Source: Phycisphaera mikurensis NBRC 102666 (GTDB lineage: Bacteria > Planctomycetota > Phycisphaerae > Phycisphaerales > SM1A02). Taken from it: a stretch of DNA of 6,737 bases. Under the pieces are notes generated by a model. The model made no database searches, was not told the DNA's origin, and saw only the letters and a list, made by a program, of their open reading frames with translations. Positions 1-6,325 of this stretch are shown piece after piece. Location: the NCBI GenBank assembly GCA_945870475.1, contig CAMBSR010000126.1:1-6737 (forward strand), in the 5' to 3' direction. Positions within the stretch are counted from its first letter, which is position 1. Every line of letters begins with the position of its first letter. Position numbers and translations under genes: made by a program.

Positions 1-18
1 CTTTCCACGGACATCAGG

Positions 19-555
19 ATGCTCTCCTCTCTCAACGACTGGATTCTTCACCTGCAGGGCGTCGCGGGACCCGGTGCAATGCCCGATATCGATGGATTGC
101 CGCCCGCGGTCCTGGCCGGCGGCGGCCCGGACGGGGTCCTGTGGCCCGCCGCCCTTGCCGGCGCCGATGCGGCCGCGGTCGACGCCGCGGACCGGCTGCT
201 TGCGGCGCGTCCTGGCCAGTCGCTCTCCGACATCGCCGGCTTCCGCGCGCTCGAGGTCTGGACCGAGTGCGAGCTGAGCGCGCTCCACGCCCTTGCGCGC
301 CTGGTGCGGCTGCGTCCCACCCCGGCGCGCGTGGCGCGGCTGGAGGAGCTGCGCGCGTGGCACATGGAGCACACGCAGCCAGACAACGCCACCAACCGGC
401 CATGGGCACTCCACGTCTTCGCCCGGGTCGGGGACCCGGAGTCGGCGCTCTACGCGGAGACGCTCCTCCACAACGTCACCGCCTCGGATGCACGCCACGA
501 GTCCCTCAGCCGCTGGATCCTCCTGGATTGCGTCCGTGAGCTCGCGGCGGGCTGA
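19..555 (+). CDS. Hypothetical soluble protein; 5' end uncertain, possibly truncated by the window
   Basis: I do not recognise this protein. From the ATG at 19 it has 178 residues, but the frame is open back to base 1 and there is no convincing Shine-Dalgarno sequence (only CAGG directly against the ATG), so the true start may lie outside the window. The sequence is Ala/Leu/Arg-rich and mostly helical, with no signal peptide or membrane segment. An Ala/Gly-rich stretch (about residues 30-65) leads to amphipathic helices (about 70-125). The C-terminal part, with RPWALHVFARVGDPESALYA near residue 126 and HNVTASDARHESLSRWILLD after it, looks the most conserved-like, resembling a helical repeat or packed helical bundle. 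The stop at 553-555 is in frame with the next gene, 72 bases downstream on the same strand, so co-transcription is plausible. Coding status is supported by length and a sensible amino-acid composition; function is unknown. Confidence 0.7.
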   Translation: MLSSLNDWILHLQGVAGPGAMPDIDGLPPAVLAGGGPDGVLWPAALAGADAAAVDAADRLLAARPGQSLSDIAGFRALEVWTECELSALHALARLVRLRPTPARVARLEELRAWHMEHTQPDNATNRPWALHVFARVGDPESALYAETLLHNVTASDARHESLSRWILLDCVRELAAG

Positions 556-591
556 GGTCGCTGCGCCGGGCGGAGTGCGCAAGGCCGGCAG

Positions 592-614
592 CCCCCGCGG
601 CACGGGGATTCCCC
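592..614 (+). promoter_or_regulatory. Overlapping alternative hairpins in the leader before the membrane-protein gene
   Basis: Seen directly: CCCCG (593-597) can pair with CGGGG (603-607) over a 5-base loop. The same GGGG (604-607) can instead pair with CCCC (611-614) over a 3-base loop. The two hairpins exclude each other and lie 14 bases before the GTG start at 628. No T-tract follows, so this is not a standard terminator. It could be an attenuator-like switch, or a chance product of high GC content. Confidence 0.2.
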
Positions 615-627
615 TAGCATCCGGCGC

Positions 628-1992
628 GTGGATCGATCGTCACGCATCGCAGCATCGGACGCAGTTGCCGCATCACGCATTGCCTGGATCGCGGGGGCAC
701 TGACCACCGCCAGCCAGCCTTCGCGCCTGGTGGTGGGATTCGTGATCGCGCTTCTTCTCTGGGTGCCCGGCCTCGCATGGGACGCCGCGGTCGGTCCTGC
801 CATCGATCCGCCCGGACTCCTCGCGGAGCCCTGGGACGATCTCGAGCAGGCCGACGCGCAGCGCACGCTGCGTCGCCTCTCCGCGCAGCTTGTCCCGGAG
901 CGTGACTTCGAGGGCGCGCGCATTCCCGCCGCGGACCTCGCCTCGGCGCTCGCACAGCGCGCCGACGAACTCGGCAACGATCCCGAAGCCGATCGCGCCC
1001 GCGCCGCCGCGCGCCGCGCGTTGTCGCTTGCGCCGCTCGGCAGCTTCCAGGCGCTCGCTGCCTCCGAGGCCGATGCCTGCGCCGCCGTCGTCGATGGCGT
1101 CATCGCGCTCGACATCCGCTCGATTGCCGCCGGCTTCCGCGCGGTCATCATCGATGTGCCGGTCGCGTGCTTCGTGCGTGACACCGTCTTCGCCTGTGCA
1201 TTCGGCGCGTGGCTCGTGGTTGTGCTCGCCGTCGGCGCCGGCGCGCTCGCCCGCATGGAGGCGCTGCAGCTTGCCGGCCGCGGACTGCTGCGCGCGCAGG
1301 ACGGGTTCACCTTCGCCGTGGAGCGCTGGAGCACGCTGGTGCTCGCGTGGGTCGCGCCGGTCGGCGTTGCCGCCGCGCTGGGTGCCGTGTGCGCCGCGTG
1401 GGGCTTCCTCTTCCGCACGGGCGTGGGTGGATGGCTCGGTGCGGCGCTCTACCTGGTGCCGCTCTTCGTCGGAGCCTTGGCCGGCCTTTCGCTCCTGATT
1501 GCCTCGATCGGCGCACCGACCGCGCCGTCGGCCGTCGCCTGCGATGGCCTCGATGCCATGGATGCCTCGCAGCGCGGCAGCATCTACTTCCTCGCGCGTC
1601 CGGTGCTCTGGGTGATCGTGCAGTGCTCCACGCTCGCGGTCATCGCGCTCGGCTTCCTGCTGCTTCGCCTCTTCGCATGGGCACTTACCGCGTTCCCCGC
1701 CACCATGGTCGACCTCGGCGCCGGCGGTACCGCGCCGGTGCATTCACTTGCCCTCGCACCCGCGCACTGGGCCATTCCGCTCGAGGGTCGTTCGGCGCTG
1801 GTCTGGGCCTGGGTGCTTGTCGTCGCCATCGCGGTCTCGGGCACCACCATCTCGCTGGTGGTCGGCGCAGTGACCCGCGGCTACCTCCTGATGCGCGAAG
1901 CCTGCGATGGCCAGCCGTCGGAATCCGTGTGGCCCTTCGAGGTCCCGCTCGACGCATCGGACCGCGCCGGCTCACCGTCGGCCGGCGCGTGA
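628..1992 (+). CDS. Polytopic membrane protein of unknown function (about six membrane segments)
   Basis: A 454-residue integral membrane protein. Likely membrane segments are at residues 34-53, 184-206, 237-262, 268-294, 326-352 and 391-415. A large hydrophilic, helical, Ala/Arg/Glu-rich loop (about 60-180) separates the first two. Near residues 306-328 a DGLDAM...RGSIYFLARP stretch, and near 419-429 a YLLMREACDG stretch, resemble motifs I recall from uncharacterised planctomycete membrane proteins that read roughly 'DALSR.YSYV..RP' and 'YLLLR..VDG'; that link is from memory. No transporter, enzyme or secretion signature is visible. The GTG at 628 is the first usable start after the previous gene's in-frame TGA; no Shine-Dalgarno precedes it, so a later start is possible, though it would have to precede the first membrane segment. 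The next gene begins 6 bases after its stop, so the two are probably co-transcribed and translationally coupled. Confidence 0.85.
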   Translation: MDRSSRIAASDAVAASRIAWIAGALTTASQPSRLVVGFVIALLLWVPGLAWDAAVGPAIDPPGLLAEPWDDLEQADAQRTLRRLSAQLVPERDFEGARIPAADLASALAQRADELGNDPEADRARAAARRALSLAPLGSFQALAASEADACAAVVDGVIALDIRSIAAGFRAVIIDVPVACFVRDTVFACAFGAWLVVVLAVGAGALARMEALQLAGRGLLRAQDGFTFAVERWSTLVLAWVAPVGVAAALGAVCAAWGFLFRTGVGGWLGAALYLVPLFVGALAGLSLLIASIGAPTAPSAVACDGLDAMDASQRGSIYFLARPVLWVIVQCSTLAVIALGFLLLRLFAWALTAFPATMVDLGAGGTAPVHSLALAPAHWAIPLEGRSALVWAWVLVVAIAVSGTTISLVVGAVTRGYLLMREACDGQPSESVWPFEVPLDASDRAGSPSAGA

Positions 1993-1998
1993 CGCGCC

Positions 1999-2577
1999 AT
2001 GAACGTGGTCGCTGACCGCATCGCGCGGCGCGCGGCGGCGCTCATGGCGTCTGGGCAGGAGGTGGATATCCATCGCGCCATCCGAATTGCCGCAGAAACC
2101 ATGGGTTTCCTGCGCGATGCGCCGCTGCCATCGGAAAGCCTCGTGCGTCGCCACCTCCAGGGCATGGCCCAGGAGGCCATGGGCAAGGAGGGCTACGACG
2201 AACTCGTCGACGAGACCCTCGGCCTCGCGGCGGAAGTCATGGAGATGCTCGAACGCGCGTTCGGCGGCACCACGCTCCTCGCCGGTCGTGGCGCGCGGGG
2301 GCAGTTCGACGGCGGCGCGGAACTCCACATCCGGCTCTACGCGCGCGCCGAGCTTGCGGCCATCGCGCAGCTCCTGGTGGATGCGGGCTTCGAGGAACCC
2401 ACCTTCGAGACGGTCACCACCACGCACGGCCGGGCTGATCGCGTGCGGACCACCATCGACGGCGTCGCCGTCATGGTGCTGCGCTGCCTGCCCGAATGGT
2501 GGAGCGATCGCGTGCACGACCTCGTGACCGGAAAGGTCACTGCCGTGCAGACGCTGGAACAACTGCGCAAGCGCTGA
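1999..2577 (+). CDS. Hypothetical 192-residue soluble protein, possibly with a nucleotidyltransferase-like fold
   Basis: The ATG at 1999 lies 6 bases after the stop of the membrane-protein gene, with no Shine-Dalgarno in the gap, so translation probably depends on the upstream gene. There is no signal peptide or membrane segment. Residues 1-90 are helical, including PSESLVRRHLQGMAQEAMG (44-62) and a Glu/Leu-rich helix to about 88. Residues 91-163 alternate strands and helices: TTLLAGRGARGQFDGGAELH (91-110), IRLY, a helix with LLVDAGFEEP (125-134), HGRADRVR (143-150) and VAVMVLRC (156-163). The AELHIRLYA strand and the 'LVDAGF..P.FET...HGR..R.R' pattern recall small uncharacterised proteins with minimal nucleotidyltransferase-like folds, but I do not see a certain catalytic G-S...D.D motif, so this is speculative. 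It may act with the membrane protein encoded just upstream. Coding status is well supported by position and composition. Confidence 0.8.
   Translation: MNVVADRIARRAAALMASGQEVDIHRAIRIAAETMGFLRDAPLPSESLVRRHLQGMAQEAMGKEGYDELVDETLGLAAEVMEMLERAFGGTTLLAGRGARGQFDGGAELHIRLYARAELAAIAQLLVDAGFEEPTFETVTTTHGRADRVRTTIDGVAVMVLRCLPEWWSDRVHDLVTGKVTAVQTLEQLRKR
2524..2540. terminator. Perfect 6-bp hairpin at the convergent gene ends, possible two-way pause or terminator
   Basis: GTGACC (2524-2529) and GGTCAC (2535-2540) form a perfect 6-bp stem over a 5-base GGAAA loop, ending 35 bases before the stop of the plus-strand gene and about 40 bases beyond the stop of the minus-strand gene. The stops are only 3 bases apart, so any terminator must lie inside coding sequence. 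There is no T-tract on either side, so intrinsic termination is not shown. The structure could be a pause site or simply coincide with the Val-Thr-Gly-Lys-Val-Thr codons. Confidence 0.25.
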
Positions 2578-2580
2578 TCT

Positions 2581-3879
2581 TTAGCTCAGGCCGCCCTTGA
2601 GTTCGCGGCCGTTGCCGCCGAACTTGGCGCGCAGCTTGCGCATGGCCGGGTCGTCGGCGCGGGCCGGCAGCACCTCGCGCTCGCGGCGATCGCCGGGGCG
2701 ACCGGGGCCGCTGCGCTCGGGAGCCGCCGGGCGGTCAAGGAGCGCCTTGCGGCTGAGCGAGATGCGCTTGCGGCCCATGTCGACCGAAAGCACCTTCACC
2801 TGGAGCACTTCGCCCACCTGCAGGACCTTGTCCGGGGTGGGAATGCGCTCGTGCGCCACTTCGCTGACGTGGATCAGGCCTTCGATGCCCGGTGCCACCT
2901 CGACGAATGCGCCGAAGTCCATGAGCTTGGTGACGCGGCCCGTGAGGGTGGCGCCCGCCTCGAGCTCGCCGATGGCGTTCAGCGCGGGGTCCGACATCGT
3001 CTGCTTGAGTCCCAGCGCGATCTTGATCGGCTTCGACTCGCGGTCGATGCGGAGCACCTTGACCTGCACCACCTGGCCGGCCTTGAGCAGCTCGGACGGA
3101 TCCTTAATGCGCTCGTGGCTGATGTCTCCGATGTGGATCAGGCCATCGACGCCGCCGATGTCGGCGAAGGCGCCGTACTGCTGCAGGCTGGTGATGGTCG
3201 CCGTCCTGGTCTGGCCCACCTCGAGCTCGGCAAGCACCTGGTCGCGCATGCGGGCGCGCTCCTCCAGGATGACCGCTTTGCGGGAAAGCACCATTCGGCC
3301 CTTTTCCCGGCGCAATTCGATGATCTTGCAGGGGAACTTCTCGCCCAGGAACACCGAGATGTCCTCGATGTGGCGGATGTCCACCTGGCCGGCCGGCATG
3401 AATGCCTTGTGGTGCGAGACCTCCATGTCGAGGCCTCCCTTGTTCATGCCCACGCAGCGCGCTTCCACGATCATGCCCGCGGAGAGGTTGTCGAGGTCGC
3501 CCTTGTGCGTCGCGCCCGGGCGGCTGATCACCCACAGGCCCTCGAACGGATCGAAGCGCTCCTCGAAGAAGTCGTACTTCTCGCCGGGCTTCGGCTCCTG
3601 CTCGAACTGCGTCACCGGGCAGACGCCCTGGCGCTTCGGGTCGAATTCCACGTAGACCTCGCCGTCGTGCACGCGGAAGATCGTTCCGGTGCGCAGCTGG
3701 CGCTCGCCCTTGACCGGCGCGGCACCACGCATGGCGCCGGAGCGGTCGTTCATCATGTCCTCCAGGCTCATGTCGCCGAGGGCATCCTCGATCTCGCGCA
3801 TGAGCTCCGCGTCCCGGGCGGCGCGGTCGGGGGTTGCGGAAGCGGGGGACGGGGGCTGGGACGGGTTCGTCTGGTCCAT
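2581..3879 (-). CDS. S1 RNA-binding domain protein, ribosomal protein S1-like, four S1 domains
   Basis: This 432-residue protein binds single-stranded RNA in the cytoplasm; the likely role is mRNA capture at the 30S subunit as ribosomal protein S1 (rpsA), or a related S1-repeat RNA-binding role. An acidic leader (residues 1-60, with EIEDALGDMSLEDMM) precedes four S1 domains: about 63-122 (divergent), 132-202 (KGGLDMEV at 147-154), 219-292 (QQYGAF at 233, GLIHIGDI at 246) and 307-380 (MDFGAF at 320, GLIHVSEV at 334). The last two carry the classic GAF...GLIH.(S/G)(D/E) signature. A basic, Pro/Arg-rich tail ends in LRAKFGGNGRELKGGLS. Enterobacterial S1 has six domains; four-domain forms are common in other phyla. 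I chose the ATG at 3879-3877 because the S1-type acidic leader starts there. An upstream TTG at 3963 would add 28 Arg-rich residues with no family resemblance. The Shine-Dalgarno is weak (CAGG about 8-12 bases upstream). It is divergent from the pilus gene. Confidence 0.93.
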   Translation of the reverse strand: MDQTNPSQPPSPASATPDRAARDAELMREIEDALGDMSLEDMMNDRSGAMRGAAPVKGERQLRTGTIFRVHDGEVYVEFDPKRQGVCPVTQFEQEPKPGEKYDFFEERFDPFEGLWVISRPGATHKGDLDNLSAGMIVEARCVGMNKGGLDMEVSHHKAFMPAGQVDIRHIEDISVFLGEKFPCKIIELRREKGRMVLSRKAVILEERARMRDQVLAELEVGQTRTATITSLQQYGAFADIGGVDGLIHIGDISHERIKDPSELLKAGQVVQVKVLRIDRESKPIKIALGLKQTMSDPALNAIGELEAGATLTGRVTKLMDFGAFVEVAPGIEGLIHVSEVAHERIPTPDKVLQVGEVLQVKVLSVDMGRKRISLSRKALLDRPAAPERSGPGRPGDRREREVLPARADDPAMRKLRAKFGGNGRELKGGLS

Positions 3880-4053
3880 AGGGGGGCCTGCGATGGTTGC
3901 GCGCCGGAGAGGCGTCAGGTCACGAAGTGAAACGGCGGAGGGTACCCGATTCCTGCGCCGCAACCCCCAGCTCTTGGCAGCCGAATCCTTCCACGGGCCG
4001 TCCCCCTGACGGCGGCCCCCCCGGCCGATCCGTGTTCAGAGGATCCGAATCGG

Positions 4054-4059
4054 TATTAT
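4054..4059 (+). promoter_or_regulatory. Candidate -10 box (TATTAT) for the pilM-like operon
   Basis: TATTAT differs from the consensus TATAAT at one position and is a rare AT-rich island in this region. It would give a transcript start near 4066 and a leader of about 85 bases before the ATG at 4151. The -35 position has only a weak match (TGTTCA at 4033-4038, 15-base spacing), and there is no extended -10 TGn. A 9-base palindrome, CCGAATCGG (4045-4053), abuts the box and could be an operator. Confidence 0.4.
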
Positions 4060-4133
4060 CGCAGGGCTTCCGCCCGTGCCTGCCGACCTCCGGCAGTCCC
4101 GAACGGCGGAAGGCGACAGAGCCACCGATAGGC

Positions 4134-4138
4134 AGGAG
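4134..4138 (+). promoter_or_regulatory. Ribosome binding site AGGAG deciding the pilM-like start
   Basis: AGGAG lies 12 bases before the ATG at 4151, a little far but the only good Shine-Dalgarno near the gene. It supports the ATG at 4151, where the PilM sequence MAKAKAAWGIEVGS begins, over the in-frame GTG at 4076. That GTG would add 25 residues with no family resemblance. Confidence 0.6.
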
Positions 4139-4150
4139 CCAGCATTCACA

Positions 4151-6325
4151 ATGGCAAAGGCAAAGGCTGCATGGGGTATCGAGGTCGGAAGCGCCGCCAT
4201 CAAGGCGGTCCGTCTCGAGCGTGACGGCGCCGACGTCCGCGTCGCGGACTTCGTGGTCATTCCGCACCCCAAGGTCCTCACCACACCGGACCTGAACATC
4301 GAGGAGATGCTCCGCATCTCCCTCGGGTCCTTCATGCAGCAGAAGTCCATCGAGGGCGCCGTCGTGATGATGGGCGTCCCGGGCAACGATGGCCTGGCCC
4401 GTTTCGCCAAGCTTCCGCCCATCCCGAAGAAGGCCGTCCCGCAGACGGTGCTCTTCGAGGCCAAGCAGCAGATCCCGTTCCCGCTCGAGGAGGTCGAGTG
4501 GGACTACCACCTCTTCGCAGCCGACGATTCGCCGGAGTACGAGGTGGGCATTTTCGCGATTCTCAAGGAGAAAATCGCACAAAGGCTGAGCCTTTACAAG
4601 GAGCTCGGCCTTCGTCCGGGCGGCATGACCCTCGGCCCCATCGCGGTCTACAACGCGATGATGTTCGACCGGGACCTCGACAAGGGCGGGAAGCCCGTCA
4701 TCGCGTTCCTCGACATCGGCACCCGCGCAAGCGACTTGGTGGTGATCGAGGAAGGCCGCTGCTGGACCCGCACGTTCCCGATCGGTGGCCACCACTTCAC
4801 CGAGGCCATCGCCGCCGCCTTCAGCGTTCCCTACGGCAAGGCAGACCGCCTGAAGGCCGAGGCCGCCACGCACAAGTACGCCAAGCAGCTCATGCACGCC
4901 ATGCGGCCGGTCTTCGATGACCTGCTGCAGGAAGTGCAGCGCTCCATGGGCCACTACCAGTCGCTGCACCCGGACAAGCCGGTGACGCAGGTGGTCGGCC
5001 TCGGCAGCACCTTCCGCATCCCCGGCCTCCGCAAGTTCCTCAGCGACCAGCTGCAGGTGGAGATCCGGCGCCTCGAGGAGTTCGAGAAGATCAAGGTGGA
5101 GGGCAGCGCGGCCAGCGACTTCGCGGCCAACGCCATGAACCTGTCCACGGCCATCGGCCTGGCGCTCCAGGGCCTTGGTTTCTCGGAAATTTCCATCAAT
5201 CTGTCTCCTGTCGGCAATCTCCGCGAGCAGGTCTGGGGCAAGAAGGCCAAGTGGTTCATCGCCGCTGCCATCCTGATGTGCGTGGGCTCCGCGGCGCTCT
5301 TCTTCCGCCCGGGCGGCGAGGTCGGCAAGGACGTTCCCGGCATCGTGACCCGCGTCAAGAGCAAGGGCCAGGACTTCATCACCCAGTTCGAGGAAGTGAA
5401 GAAGTCCGCCGACGACGGCCAGCGCGCCAACAACATGCTGTTCCTCCTCGAGGACCGCAAGGTGTGGCCGTGGATCGTGTCCGACGTGAACGCGGCCATC
5501 GACAGCACCGCCGCGGTCGACAAGGATCGCCTGAAGGAGAAGCTCGTCTCCGGAGCATGGGACGGCACCGGCGAGCCGCCCGTTCCGTACGAGTCCTGGA
5601 GCACCATCGAGCTCCTGCAGCTCGGCGGCAAGTACAAGTTCGTCGCCACGCCCACCCCGCACCGCACGGTCGACGTGACCATGCGCATCGTGGTCCCGCG
5701 CGACGGCAAGTCCGCCAAGCAGTTCGTGCAGCAGACCGTGCTCGCATGGCTGAACGACAACGCGGACCGCAAGGACGCTCCCTACAAGATCATCATCCCG
5801 TCCGCAGGCATCGTGCCGGAATTCGGGGCCCTCAACGCGGCCCCCGGCACTCCCGGCACGGGCAGTTCGGGCGGTTCCGGCGCAGTCGAAGAGACGCAGC
5901 AGCCCGAGACGTCCGGCGCCACCGAGGGCGCGGGCACGATGAGCGGCAGGAACAAGAGCGAGGGCACCATCGACACCGGTGGCCGGGGCAGGGGCCTCGG
6001 TGGTTCTGCCGGCTTCGGCAGCGCCGATCCCGATGGTGCGAGCGGTGCAGGTGGCGCCAGTGCTGCAGGCGGTTCCGCTGAAGCGAAGAAGGACCGCAAG
6101 GCAAACCGCGTGGCGATCAAGTCGACGGCGGCCGAGCCCGTGGACATCGAGCGCGATGCAGCGCTCCCGTCCGCTCCGAACCCGTACGCGGGCAAGCCCG
6201 CCACCACCGTCACCATCAAGTTCACCGTCGAACTGCGGCCACCGACCGGCCGAGACATTGTGCCCGCCGCCCCTGGGGCGGAGGGTGAGCAGCCCGCCGA
6301 GGGCACGGAAGGAGCCCAGCAGTGA
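4151..6325 (+). CDS. pilM: Type IV pilus assembly ATPase PilM fused to a PilN-like membrane/extracytoplasmic part
   Basis: A 724-residue component of the type IV pilus (or type II secretion) inner-membrane platform. Residues 6-345 are an actin-like PilM ATPase: first phosphate loop WGIEVGSAAIKAVRL (8-22), the PilM-typical LPPIPKKAVPQTVLFEAKQQ (88-107) and IPFPLEEVEWDY (108-119), second phosphate region AFLDIGTRASDLVVIEEGR (185-203) with FPIGGHHFTEAI (209-220), and VVGLGSTFRIPGL (281-293). INLSP (349-353) followed by a basic stretch and one membrane helix (about 368-387) copies the start of PilN, the usual separate partner. The extracytoplasmic part has a coil-like region, WPWIVSDVNAAI (439-450), and a strand-helix domain (about 484-560). 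A Gly/Ser/Ala-rich segment (about 563-645) and a last strand ATTVTIKFTVEL (684-695) follow. Standalone PilM is usually about 350-380 residues. The ATG is supported by AGGAG upstream. The stop overlaps the next start, indicating coupling. Confidence 0.92.
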   Translation: MAKAKAAWGIEVGSAAIKAVRLERDGADVRVADFVVIPHPKVLTTPDLNIEEMLRISLGSFMQQKSIEGAVVMMGVPGNDGLARFAKLPPIPKKAVPQTVLFEAKQQIPFPLEEVEWDYHLFAADDSPEYEVGIFAILKEKIAQRLSLYKELGLRPGGMTLGPIAVYNAMMFDRDLDKGGKPVIAFLDIGTRASDLVVIEEGRCWTRTFPIGGHHFTEAIAAAFSVPYGKADRLKAEAATHKYAKQLMHAMRPVFDDLLQEVQRSMGHYQSLHPDKPVTQVVGLGSTFRIPGLRKFLSDQLQVEIRRLEEFEKIKVEGSAASDFAANAMNLSTAIGLALQGLGFSEISINLSPVGNLREQVWGKKAKWFIAAAILMCVGSAALFFRPGGEVGKDVPGIVTRVKSKGQDFITQFEEVKKSADDGQRANNMLFLLEDRKVWPWIVSDVNAAIDSTAAVDKDRLKEKLVSGAWDGTGEPPVPYESWSTIELLQLGGKYKFVATPTPHRTVDVTMRIVVPRDGKSAKQFVQQTVLAWLNDNADRKDAPYKIIIPSAGIVPEFGALNAAPGTPGTGSSGGSGAVEETQQPETSGATEGAGTMSGRNKSEGTIDTGGRGRGLGGSAGFGSADPDGASGAGGASAAGGSAEAKKDRKANRVAIKSTAAEPVDIERDAALPSAPNPYAGKPATTVTIKFTVELRPPTGRDIVPAAPGAEGEQPAEGTEGAQQ

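Larger units (their letters stand above)
3880..4150. other. Divergent intergenic region between the S1-like gene and the pilM-like gene
   Basis: These 271 bases must hold the start signals for both flanking genes. Elements seen: an inverted repeat TCACGAAGTGA (3920-3930); a bulged GC hairpin GGGCCGTC (3995-4002) against GACGG-CGG-CCC (4008-4018); a GATCC/GGATC stem (4027-4031, 4041-4045) with a 9-base loop; and a CCGAATCGG palindrome (4045-4053) directly against a likely -10 box. I could not find a convincing promoter for the minus-strand gene, and I see no credible small ORF or tRNA here. Confidence 0.6.

Noticed and set aside
450..1743. Minus-strand open frames of 320-356 codons opposite the membrane-protein gene
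   Set aside because: Their products are Arg/Ala/Glu- or Ser/Arg-rich shadows, while the plus strand encodes regularly spaced hydrophobic segments typical of a real membrane protein.
2851..3930. Plus-strand open frames of about 350 codons (2597-3655 and 2851-3930) opposite the S1-like gene
   Set aside because: The S1 motifs on the minus strand are unmistakable. The opposing translations are compositionally odd shadows rich in His/Leu/Asp or Ser/Arg with no recognisable family.
3880..3963. TTG start at 3963 extending the S1-like protein by 28 residues
   Set aside because: The added residues are Arg-rich and unlike S1 leaders. The ATG at 3879 begins the expected acidic leader.
3995..4018. GC-rich bulged hairpin considered as an intrinsic terminator
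   Set aside because: It lies between two divergent starts, where no transcript needs to end, and it has no T-tract on either strand.
4076..4150. Upstream GTG start extending the pilM-like protein by 25 residues
   Set aside because: The extension is hydrophilic and unlike PilM N-termini, and AGGAG at 4134-4138 serves the ATG at 4151. It would also overlap the probable promoter leader.
5850..6090. Gly/Ser-rich codons considered as a tandem DNA repeat
   Set aside because: The codons vary and no fixed-length unit recurs, so this is low-complexity protein sequence, not a tandem repeat array.
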